From positions 22,756,501 through 22,816,500 of the forward strand of contig NC_079880.1 of the NCBI RefSeq assembly GCF_029227915.1: a stretch of DNA of 60,000 nt, read 5' to 3'. Shown here piece by piece: positions 34,640 to 45,253 of the stretch (position 1 is its first letter; each line of letters begins with the position of its first letter). The notes beneath the pieces are model-generated. The model searched no databases. It was not told the DNA's origin and saw nothing but the letters and a program-made list of their open reading frames with translations. The stretch comes from Hydractinia symbiolongicarpus (lineage: Eukaryota > Cnidaria > Hydrozoa > Anthoathecata > Hydractiniidae). The position numbers and the translations under genes are program-made.

Positions 34640-37600
34640 AATCTAGTTAGTAGAAAGTTACAACATTGACAGTCACAACCCAGACAGTTACGACAACAAT
34701 AATAATAATGTCAGAAATAACACATCTCAAATATGTATACATCTTATTATGTGATTATGTTGAAAACCTTCAATATTTTAATCTGAAATGTCGAAAAGAA
34801 AGGCTTGCAACAGTAAGCACAGATCTATGAAATAAGTTCTTTATGCATTTTAAACATTGTCTTTTCCCTAAATGCTTATACAACAATACAACCTGAATAA
34901 CATAAAAAAACAAACTTAAACAAACCCAAAACACCAAAAAACAAAAAGTTAAACTTTGAAAAATCATTTATTCGGTTGCATACCATCCTCTCCCGCAAAA
35001 AAATGCACAAAATATAAAAATTAACCGGTTAACAAAACAATTTTTTTGTCTCATGATCCGTACTGACTTTACCAAACATTTTAAACTGAAATGTCGAAAA
35101 AGCAATGAGCAAGGAGTAAATTTCAAATCAACAAAAATCATTATTTTGAAAACATTGTATATATATATATGGTCCTCCTCACAAAAGTTTACAATAAATG
35201 TAGAACACAAAGGTTTATGAGGAGCAAATCAAAATATGAACAAAAATCAGTTCAATTGGCACGTTTTATATTGTTTTCATCCATAAAATCTTCCACAAAA
35301 TTGATATGAAACCCATCAAATTCAACTCAGAAAAAGCAGTCATTTAAGTGCATACAAAAATACAACTTGGAAAGTGTAAAATATCAAATTATTATTTTTA
35401 GTATATATACTTGCATATGGTCCTCCCTCACAAAAGTTAAACAGTTTCAGTCTGAACATTCAGTAATTTTTTATCATCACCAAATATTTATTCCCGTAAT
35501 TACATTACTTACAGTTAGTTTAAAGCTTAAAAAAAGTTTATAAAACAAAATATAAAAAAAATCCAACTTCAGCTCACAGTCTAATTGTACAAAAATTTGT
35601 TCTTTCAGTATTTTGCATGTGGTCTTTTTCCACAAAAGTTTACACAACATTTAAAAAACAGCAGTTTCAAACACAAACAATATAATCGGCAACCATACTA
35701 TTCTCTGCTGAGAAATTTTAACCACAAATGTAAAAAACCCAGGTAAATTTCCTAAAAAATGTCAACAAACTTTGTAAAAATATCAACCACTACCCTTGTA
35801 AAAATATATAACCTTGTAATTTACATGCGAGCTTACAGAAGTTTAACAGGATGTCAACAACAAAACAATAAAACTTACTCCAATTAACGAACACACTTTA
35901 GTTTTACAAAATCATTCCTCTTAAAGTAAAATTTTTCCTCACGCTACCCTAAAAGTTCAATAAGTCTTTGAAAGATTTTGTGGCTTGTTACATCATAATT
36001 CGTGCTCAAATAAGATCCCTAAGTTTAACTACTAAGGTGGATATAAATAGCTAAAAGAGGAATAACAACATTAATCATCAGTTAGCTAGCTAGGTTTAGA
36101 TATGGAGCTTGAAGGTAACATTAGATAAGACAGATACCCAGTTAAATATAGTTAAACTGGGAAGACGCCAGCTAGCTATTTATGCTTAGTAAAACACATA
36201 GAGAAACAATAGCAATATAAAAATTATGACATTTGCAGTAAGTTCAACAAACCAAAAGTTTCGCTAGCACATTTGTTTGATAACATTAATTATGCAAAAA
36301 AGTGTAAAAAAAAACGCGGTAAAATATAAAGAATTTAAAGCTCTCAAGTGACTTTTTCCTGGCAAATGCGAGTCTGCCTGACACGTAACTCTAGCGACAT
36401 AAAAACATAACGTCTAAAAATATCTAAAAAGTTCTTACTATTTGTGAATCCAAATCTACTTTAAACCCAAGCTTTCATTTTCTACTTCTAACTTTTCTTT
36501 ACTACTTCTAGCTCCACTCTTCACTTTCGAATTAACTTCTTGTGGCTTCTAACTTTACTTGTGTACTTCTATGTTCACATAAAATATATATAAAAAAGAA
36601 CAGAGTGTAAAACCAATTGGCAAATTTTTAGGCTAATTAGTCAAATTAGAAATGCAAAAACAAAGTTTGAGTCATAATTCATGTTAAAACAACAACAATC
36701 AATTTAACAGTTCATTTTACGTCAATTTTTGCACTAAATTTCCAACACAAAATACATATTCTAAATAATTCCTATGATTTTCAACAACAAAACAATAAAA
36801 CTTACTCCAATTAACGAACACACTTTAGTTTTACAAAATCATTCCTCTTAAAGTAAAATTTTTCCTCACGCTACCCTAAAAGTTCAATAAGTCTTTGAAA
36901 GATTTTGTGGCTTGTTACATCATAATTCGTGCTCAAATAAGATCCCTAAGTTTAACTACTAAGGTGGATATAAATAGCTAAAAGAGGAATAACAACATTA
37001 ATCATCAGTTAGCTAGCTAGGTTTAGATATGGAGCTTGAAGGTAACATTAGATAAGACAGATACCCAGTTAAATATAGTTAAACTGGGAAGACGCCAGCT
37101 AGCTATTTATGCTTAGTAAAACACATAGAGAAACAATAGCAATATAAAAATTATGACATTTGCAGTAAGTTCAACAAACCAAAAGTTTCGCTAGCACATT
37201 TGTTTGATAACATTAATTATGCAAAAAAGTGTAAAAAAAAACGCGGTAAAATATAAAGAATTTGAAGCTCTCAAGTGACTTTTTCCTGGCAAATGCGAGT
37301 CTGCCTGACACGTAACTCTAGCGACATAAAAACATAACGTCTAAAAATATCTAAAAAGTTCTTACTATTTGTGAATCCAAATCTACTTTAAACCCGAGCT
37401 TTCATTTTCTACTTCTAACTTTTCTTTACTACTTCTAGCTCCACTCTTCACTTTCGAATTAACTTCTTGTGGCTTCTAACTTTACTTGTGTACTTCTATG
37501 TTCACATAAAATATATATAAAAAAGAACAGAGTGTAAAACCAATTGGCAAATTTTTAGGCTAATTAGTCAAATTAGAAATGCAAAAACAAAGTTTGAGTC

Positions 37601-38420
37601 ATAATTCATGTTAAAACAACAACAATCAATTTAACAGTTCATTTTACGTCAATTTTTGCACTAAATTTCCAACAAAAAATACATATTCTAAATAATTCCT
37701 ATGATTTTCCTCAAAAGTTTAATCAAAATATAAAAGATGAGAGGTGAATGACAAAATCAAAGTTTGCAGAATTTAATTATTTTGGTATATATATGTCTAT
37801 TGATATATGCCCTTTATAACAATATTTCAATCCAAAATGTGAAAAAGAAAAACAGTTTGCAACAAAATCAGTTATTCTGATGATATTGCATACACATTTT
37901 CTCCACAAAAGTGTAAAAAAAGAATGGTTCTAGGAAATACTTCTGATTCAACAAAAATCAGTATTTGTATCTTGTATATACTCATTAAATATTACTCAAA
38001 ATTTCAAAAAACTGCGATTTGGAACGCATCAAATTTATAAATAGAGAGGGATCAGTCATTTCAGTATGTTGTCCTGCCCGGTAAAAATTTATACAAAATA
38101 TAAAAATTTTTTCGGTGTTGTACTCCCTCAAAAAAGTTAAAACTTTTCTTAATAAGACAAAATGTCATAAACAAAAACATTTTAGTCAGAACATCTAGAA
38201 CAACAAAAATCACTACACGTAAGGTACCAGAACTACTACATGTTAAAAAAAAATCGTTTCGTCATATTGCATGTAACCAATGTATATAAGTCACAAAATG
38301 TGAAAAAAAAACATTATTTGCATACACAAAATGTGAAAAAAAATTATTTGCTTAAGAACAGTCCTTAAACTCTTCTTAAATATTATGTAATACTTTTTTA
38401 AAAGTTGTTGTGGCTTGTTA
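34640..38420. repeat. Diverged ~100-200-bp tandem repeat array
   Basis: A core like GCATATGGTCCTCC(C)TCACAAAAGTT recurs near 34975, 35165, 35412, 35617, 37888 and 38118, each followed by A-rich spacers with AAAATGTGAAAAA or AACATTT blocks. Copies are too diverged to set an exact period by eye. No gene is seen. Confidence 0.5.
35855..37708 (+). repeat. 927-bp tandem duplication
   Basis: Copies 35855-36781 and 36782-37708 lie head to tail and differ at about three positions by eye (for example TTTAAAGC/TTTGAAGC near 36340/37263 and CCCAAGC/CCCGAGC near 36467/37394). The joint is CTATGATTTT|CAACAACAAAAC. No coding frame is contained. Such identity implies a recent duplication or an assembly collapse or expansion error. 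Confidence 0.95.
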
Positions 38421-39035
38421 ATTTAAGCTTAAAATGTCAAATGAAATAAGTTACAGTCATATTCTTAGCAAAGACCACTAAGATAACACTACGGTAGCTA
38501 GCTTAGCTACATGTAAAAAGCAACATAAAACTGAAGCAAACATAAGCTAGCTACAGCAGCTAATAGCTGGTCAGTTGAATATAAACTGGAGACTTAGCTA
38601 GGTATAAAGAACATGGCTACATATTTATAAAGTCCGAGCTAGCTAGCTATAGGTTGTTGTTGGTGTGGTTGGTTTTATGATGCTAGCTAACAAACATGTC
38701 TCGCATCAATAATATCATCAAAACTGAAAAAAACATAAACAAACCTTACAGAAACTTTTCTATACTTCATTTATATACCATGCCCCTTTTTAAATGCTTT
38801 TGTAAAGATTTATTTTGAAGGAAAGAGTAGAAATTGCTTAAAAAGAACAGCCATCTTTTTTGCAAACACAATTTCCGTTACTTTGTGCTAGAACTTCATT
38901 TAACAAACCACATAAAACTCGCAGCTTTTCACGACAAAGAAGACATAATTTTTTCGGCGACTTCAAAGAGAATTTCGGCAACATCAAAGGAAAATGACGA
39001 TATCAACTTTGCCTGTTACAGACACACGGAACTGG
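38421..39035. other. AT-rich DNA inside unit C, no gene
   Basis: GCTAGCTA-rich sequence loosely related to the start of the 927-bp repeat (GTTAGCTAGCTAGG near 36085). No coding or structural feature beyond this resemblance. Confidence 0.4.
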
Positions 39036-39051
39036 CGTATTATTATATAGA

Positions 39052-39622
39052 CTAGTCGATAAGGCCCGTGGAAAAATCCACTTAGGCAGGATAAGAGAGA
39101 AAAACAACCGTCATTTAAATTTTGATGACGTCAGCAGAGACATGTCAGAACACAAAATGTTTTTTTTCAGAAATGTGTATGCCTTCATCGTATAGACCTT
39201 GAAACGATGATCAAGAAAATGTATAGGATCATATATCTTTGACAAACGGTTGCAGAGATATTAGGGTTTAAAGATTTTTTGATGACGTCATCAACCCGTC
39301 CATTCCAAAACGGATTCGGGGACCCAGGTTTGGGAAACTTACCCAAATTGGTCCAAGGTGGTCCCTAGTTACCCACGCGGTGAAAAATCATTGACGTCAC
39401 CAACTCGTTTCCAAGTTATTTAGCCTCAAAGTTTTAGGTGCACTGTAATGGCTTCATTAATTTAATATAGGATATTGACGTTAAAGTGGTGTTATTGACG
39501 TCGCGCCGTAATGTCTGAATATTTACCATATTAGACATGCATTTTTCGGCAATATCAAAGGAAAATGAAGACATCCACTTTGCCTGTCACAGAGACACGG
39601 AACTGGCGTATTATTATATAGA
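39052..39622 (-). mobile_element. Helitron-like unit D
   Basis: CTAG at 39052-39055 with the CCACTTAGGC hairpin region beside it. The 5' end TCTATATAATAATACG is at 39607-39622. It abuts units C and E without spacer. Confidence 0.65.
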
Positions 39623-40361
39623 CTAGTCAATAAGGCCCGTGGAAAAATCCACTAAGGCGCAGAAGAACAATGGAAAATTAGGTTGCTTTAGATTTTTTGC
39701 TGACGTCAGCAGTGCATATACAAAAAGAAAATTGGTGAAATTTAATCATTTGTTGTCTGTAATGTGCAGAGGTTAAAACGCTGATCAAAATAATGTATAG
39801 TATCGTATGTTTTTGAAAAGAGCCTAAGGAGATATGGGGTATAAAAATTTTGCTGACGTCAGCAAAGTTCCTACCAAAAGTTCCAAAGAAAAATTTCTTC
39901 ACAAATTTGTACACCCGTTGCATTCATCATATAGATCTTGAAATGCTGATCAAGAAAATGTATAGGAACATGAACTTTTGACAAACGGTTGCAGAGATAT
40001 TGGGGTTTGTAGGTTTTGTGATGACGCCATCAACCCGTCCATTCCGAAACGGATTCAAGGACCCAGGTTTGGGAAACTTACCCAAATTGGTCCCAGGTGG
40101 TCCCTAGTTACCCACGCGGTGAAAAATCATTGACGTCACCACCTCGTTTCCAAGTTATTTGGCCTCAAAGTTTTAAGTGCACTGTAATGACTTCAATAAT
40201 TTAATATAGGATATTGACGTTAAAGTAATATTATTGACGTCGCGCCGTAACGTCAGAAAATTTAACATATTGGATATGCATTTTTCGGCAACATCAAAGG
40301 AAAATGACGATATCCACTTTGCCTGTTACAGACACACGGAACTGGCGTATTATTATATAGA
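39623..40361 (-). mobile_element. Helitron-like unit E
   Basis: CTAG at 39623-39626 and TCTATATAATAATACG ending at 40361. The body is collinear with D but has a longer centre containing GCTGACGTCAGCA twice. Confidence 0.65.
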
Positions 40362-40794
40362 TTGACGTTAAAGTAGTGTTATTTTCGTCGCGTCGTAACG
40401 TCAGAAAATTTAACATATTAGACATGCATTTTTCGGCAACATCAAAGGAAAATGAAGACATCCACTTTGCCTGTCACAGACACACAGACAGACACACCTA
40501 GCGTATTATTATATTTTTTTTTCGCTAAAAACCGTTAACCGTTAAAGATGGCGGCACGAAAACATAAACAAGAAACTGAAAGTAATTAATTAGTAAACAC
40601 ATCTACGCGAAACTTGTGTTAAACTTGTGACACGAAACGGGTTTCAAAAGATTAACAAATTAATAATCACTTACTTCTTGACATTGTTGACTGCTGTTTA
40701 AACTGGAATTCATGGTATAATTGACACACGGCTTACATCCAACACAACGCCGAAAAGACTTTACGCAATTTAAGATTTGTTTTGTTTAAAGATT

Positions 40795-40965
40795 TGCTTT
40801 AAAAGGGCACCCTCCTCATCGGGGACCTCTTAGGTAAGCCAGTAAACTTAAAATTTATTCTTATCTGACAGTTGGTGTTTGCGAAGAGTGTTTGGTATCA
40901 AATTTAAGATTTAAAGAAGGCGCGTTATAAAGGCACCCTCCTTATCGGGGTCCTTTGAGGTAGGA
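40795..40965 (+). promoter_or_regulatory. Duplicated motif in the LINE 5' UTR
   Basis: AAAGGGCACCCTCCTCATCGGGGACCTCTTAGGTA at 40799-40833 recurs as AAAGGCACCCTCCTTATCGGGGTCCTTTGAGGTA near 40928-40961, about 128 bp later. Repeated 5' UTR units are typical of LINE promoters; function here is inference. Confidence 0.5.
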
Positions 40966-41019
40966 GAGAAATTAGTTTTAGTGTATTTGTTTTGCGTCTA
41001 TCGATTGTACTGAAACAGC

Positions 41020-44000
41020 ATGGATGGAATGATTAAACGACTATTTTATAATGATCAACCACCACCACAAGACAATGATTCTGAGGAAAGAAAAACAAGT
41101 TTGGGTGAAAATTCTATGGTTGAAAAAGGAAATCAATCTTCTGGAAACACTGCTATACCCAACACAAAATGGTTTGAAAACTACAATTGCACGCATTGTG
41201 AGAAGAAATGCAAGAGTTCCTCTGGACTTAAATTGCATTTGAAAGCCTGTAAACGAAACCTGGTGATAAAAAACCCAGAAAATACAAGGAAAATTAAAGA
41301 AGTCATTGCAGGTGTGTCTTTAACGGAAACTTCAAAAAAGGAAAACATTAAATTGAAGTCAACAACGCAAAGCTCAGGTGTCAAAACTTTGGAAAATCAT
41401 TACGAAACCACTGTTATAAATAGAAATCAAGCACAAATCAAGATTTGGGGTGATCATACGTTAGATGACGTGATACAAATCTTCAATGCCACGTACGACG
41501 AAGTTGTGCACTGGAGAAGAAATTTGTTTTTACTACCAACAGGTGCAGCAGGGAAGAGATATATTACTGAAACAATAAGACTCATAGAGATCTGGAACCA
41601 ACAAGTAGATTTATTAAAGAGGATTTCTATCAAAGCAGTTATGACGATGCCGATGCTTCTACTACAAAAACCATCATACAAGTCCAAAGCGAAGGATCAC
41701 TCTGAATGTCTTAACCGTAGATTAAATCTCTGGGTGGAAGAAAGATTCGATGATTTGATGAGAGAATCGAGGACTATACAATCTAAAATCCCAAAACCAA
41801 ATTCCCTGAATACTCCAGAGCAGTGCGCTAAAAATTTCGCAAAACTAATGCTTCAAGGAAAGATACATGCTGCACTAAAATTATTGGATGATAAGATGTC
41901 TGGTGGAGTACTGGATCTAACTGATGAGACACTCCAAGAACTGAGGTTGAAACATTCAAATCCTGTTGACGCTGATGAATCTGTGCTTCTCAAAGGGGAA
42001 ATCCCATTTATCGATCCTGCTATTTACAACAACATAGATGAAACAACAATATTGAAAGCCGCACTTCGTACAAAAGTTTCAGCAGGACCGTCAGGAATGA
42101 ATTCAGATGGCTGGAGACGTATATTAGTGTCAAAGAATTTTGGAAAGATCGGCGTGGAATTGAGATCATCTTTGGCTCGGTTTGCGAAAAATCTTTGTAC
42201 AACTGCATTTGATCACACAGAAGGCAATTCACTGGAAGCATACATCGCTTGTAGGTTAATACCACTAGATAAGAAACCTGCGGACTATTGGTGTGGGGGA
42301 GGTTCTTCGAAGGGTGATTGGAAAGTTCATAATATCAGTAATCAAACCGGAAATACTTGAAAGCGCTGGTTCTCTCCAATTATGTGCTGGTCTACCTTCC
42401 GGAATGTGAGGCGGCTGCTCATGCCATGACAACAATTTTTGAAGAAGAAGGAACAGACGCATTACTTTTAGTAGATGCTACGAATGCTTTTAACTCACTT
42501 AATCGGAAAGTGCTACTTCATAATATCCGATACATATGTCCAGCTATGTCTACGTATATACAAAATTGTTATAGCTCACCATCGAGGCTGTTTGCTATGG
42601 GTGGGAAATAAATATTATCGGCAGAAGGAACAACTCAAGGTGACCCGTTCGCTATGCCAGCTTATGCAGTTGGAATTGTTCCTCTTCTCCCGCTGTTGAA
42701 GAATGACGTGGAAGATAGAAAGTTGAACATAACTCACTGCGCTTATGCTGATGATTTGGGAGGTGCCGGAAAAATATTTGAATTAAGAAAATGGTGGGAT
42801 AAATTTGAGCATTATGGTCCATTATTCGGCTATTATCCTAAAGCATCAAAATCATGGTTAATAGTAAAGGATGAACATAAATTAGTAGCTGATGATGTCT
42901 TCAGTGACACGGAGATAAACATCACTACAGTTGGAAATAAATATCTTGGCAGCTTTATAGGTACACAAGATGAGAAAGAAAAGTACATCATTGGGTTGGT
43001 AAATGAATGGATTGTTCAGATAAAGAAGTTAGCTAAAATTGCACTTTTTCAACCACACGCTGCCTATGCTGCTTACATAAGTGGATTTCAACACAAATTT
43101 AACTATTTTATCCGGACACTTGGGGATATGAGCAAGTATATCAAAGTACTGGACGATGTTATCGACAATACATTGATCCCAGCATTGACAGAGGGACATA
43201 AATGTACCGAAAACGAGAGAATATTACTGAGTTTACCAATTCGCTATGGTGGTATGGGAATTGTGATATTAGTCGAATCATCAAAGAGAGAACATGAAAA
43301 TTCTGTTGAAATGACAAAACAACTAGCAGAAAGAATTAAACTACAGCAAACGTCTTATAAATTTGACAAACAGTTACACAATAATATCAAAAGCAAAATC
43401 CTTAAACAGAAACAAATGTTGCATAACGAAAAGCTGAAAGAAATTCGCCAACGCATGACGAATGAGCAATTACGAGCAAATGATTTGGCGACAATGAAAG
43501 GTGCTTCAAGTTGGTTGTCAGCACTCCCAATAAAATCTGAGGATTATGCACTCAACAAAAGAGAGTTTTATGATGCCATACAAATGAGATATCGGGGATT
43601 TGAAGTTCCTACCAACAATTTGTGTCTGTGGAAAACGCTTCACGATTGACCATGCTATGTCATGTGTCAAGGGTGGCTATATTCATCAACGTCACGATGA
43701 ATTAAGAGATACTTTGGCAAAAATATCTGAAGAGATTTCCAATGATGTAGAAACAGAACCGCATTTACAACAGCTGACTGGAGAAAAATTAAGCAATTCT
43801 GCAAACTCCACAGATGAAGCTAGACTCGACATTAGCGTTAGAGGATTCTGGCAACGAGGTCAACGAGCATTTTTTGAAGTAAGGGTATTTAACCCATTCG
43901 CTTTAACATACCTCAATCAGAAACTGCCTAATGCATTCAAATCGAATGAAAACACCAAGAAACGTGCATATGGACAAAGAGTGCTAGAAGTAGAACACGG

Positions 44001-44267
44001 ATCATTTACACCGCTGATTTTCACACCATATGGGGATCCAGTCGAGAGACAGAACATTTTATCTCCACTCTGTCGCATAAAGTAGCGGGAAAAAGAAATC
44101 TAGAACAAAGTACCGTTACAAACTGGCTTCGGACGAAATTATCATTTTTTTTACTGCGTTCAGCAATACTCTGTATTCGAGGAACAAGAAATACAAAACG
44201 AAGGTTGATAAAAGTAGATGTTAATTGTCTCGAGATATCAAATGCAACGAGCCAACTTGTCAACTGA
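41020..44267 (+). pseudogene. LINE polyprotein (zinc finger, RT, endonuclease), frame-broken
   Basis: Residues 57-77 form a C2HC finger (CTHC...HLKAC). RT hallmarks follow: GPSGMNSDGWRRIL (about 42086), [13 protein letters not shown] as the catalytic A motif (about 42465), GTTQGDPFAMPAYA (about 42628) and YADD (about 42745). After the RT come a CVCG...H...C finger (about 43620-43665) and the endonuclease motifs EPHLQQ, ARLDI and AFFEVRV (43755-43890). The frame is lost near 42270-42360 and interrupted by an in-frame TAA at 42609. It shifts again near 43630 and near 44050, with the last segment ending at the stop at 44265-44267. The copy cannot encode a full protein. The family is that of the fragment at 20845-21233. 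Confidence 0.88.
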
Positions 44268-44459
44268 GAGATTTTATACTACGCACAATCGCCTGTACTA
44301 TATCAGTCTGAGAAACGGAGAACTTTGTTTTGCTGTTTAGCTAGCTATTTTCTTGTCACTTGTAAAGTTTATAATTATTTAATATAAGATATTGATTTTT
44401 TTTTATTAAAAAAAAATTTTGTCCACAAAAAAAAAAAAAAAAAAAAATTATTATAGAGA

Positions 44460-44717
44460 TTGATTGCAAGAGAAAAGAGAATGCGGAAATTAGTTTTGCG
44501 AATAGGATTTTAAAAATGTGGTCAAAATAAGGAACAAAAATTTGCGAATGAGTTTTTATTTTTTACTTTTTTATTGACAATGCAAGGTTGAGAATTATTA
44601 ACTTCAAATAGCTATTGTTTTGCTTAAATCTAATTTCTAAACGGAGTTTTTTACTAAATTTACAGGAGAATTGCGAACAAGGTGGAAAAAAAAGATAATA
44701 TGGGAAATAAAAGATTA
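44460..44717. other. Short unique DNA between the Helitron array and the Polinton host site
   Basis: AT-rich, no gene, no repeat recognised. Confidence 0.4.
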
Positions 44718-44726
44718 CAAAAGCTC

Positions 44727-44785
44727 CAACCTCGTTCCCAGGGCATTTTGCCTTGTTGATAACGGCTCAGGGGCCACAAGACCCT
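44727..44785. mobile_element. Small MITE, left part, split by the Polinton
   Basis: Left inverted repeat CAACCTCGTTCCCAGGG; the right part is at 59409-59421. The 9-bp duplication CAAAAGCTC (44718-44726 and 59422-59430) flanks the rejoined element. A whole copy of the same family is at 59847-59943. A 9-bp duplication would fit Mutator-like elements; the superfamily is inference. Confidence 0.8.
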
Positions 44786-45039
44786 AGAGATAGGAAAATG
44801 CGGATGTTAGTGCAATCATGTCAAATAAGCGGGCATATCCGTTAAATCAACGTAAAAAGGTCCACAAAATCCCTTAGCACTTTACCATTTTACGTCAGAA
44901 GAATAGATCATGCCCGTTAAATCAACGATAGAAGAGTCCCCCAAACCCCCCAATCCCCGCCGTGTCCCCCTGGCCCCCCCCATTACAGTGACAGGATTCA
45001 ACCCTGTCTATGGCCTCTAGCGTACGTAGTAATACCATC
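44786..45039 (+). repeat. Polinton left terminal inverted repeat
   Basis: About 254 bp, inverse of 59146-59403 with only a handful of differences (for example AGAAGAAT versus AGATGAAT, a one-base C/G-run difference and a three-base indel near 45012). It contains the C- and G-run segment CCCCCAAACCCCCCAATCCC and the palindrome GACAGG...CCTGTC. Confidence 0.93.
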
Positions 45040-45253
45040 AATGATAAAACATAAATAACAACACGCAGGTAGTTTTTGTTATCTTGTAAACCATCCATCA
45101 AACGCTTATAACAATAGGATTTTGCATACCAGAAAGTTGTTTACATAAGAAAAAGTCAAAACGAAAGTAGCCGTTGCTAAGGATATTTGGTATGTAAGGA
45201 ATGCATTGTTCTTTATTGTTATTATGGTTTGATTGACATTTAATTGACGTCAT
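45040..45253. other. Spacer between left TIR and first Polinton gene
   Basis: About 210 bp of AT-rich DNA with no open frame of note. It should contain the 3' flank of the minus-strand gene at 45254. Confidence 0.4.

Larger units (their letters stand above)
34362..39051 (-). mobile_element. Helitron-like unit C, expanded to 4.7 kb
   Basis: The CTAG end with hairpin is at 34362-34400 and the TCTATATAATAATACG start is at 39036-39051. Between them lie about 4.2 kb not present in the other units: diverged tandem repeats and a 927-bp duplication. Reading it as one unit that gained internal sequence is the simplest view. Two partial units flanking an insertion would look the same. Confidence 0.45.
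40514..44447 (+). mobile_element. Full-length LINE with restriction-like endonuclease
   Basis: The element runs from a T-rich start through a 5' UTR, one long broken frame and an A-rich tail (44427-44447). TTATTATA flanks it (40506-40513 and 44448-44455), giving an 8-bp target duplication. Order C2HC finger, RT, CCHC-like finger, PD-(D/E)XK-type endonuclease matches the R2/HERO-like early-branching LINEs. The exact clade is not assigned. Confidence 0.8.
40362..44459 (-). mobile_element. Helitron-like unit F, truncated and split by a LINE
   Basis: Only the 5' part of a unit is present (40362-40513). The LINE at 40514-44447 interrupts it inside the ATTATTATA motif, and its last bases continue at 44448-44459. 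The minus-strand TC start there is preceded by A, as expected for a Helitron. Confidence 0.55.

Noticed and set aside
33056-40400. Regularly spaced repeats considered as a CRISPR-like or satellite locus
   Set aside because: Units of 570-740 bp with TC/CTAG ends and a terminal hairpin fit Helitrons better; there are no short repeats with unique spacers.
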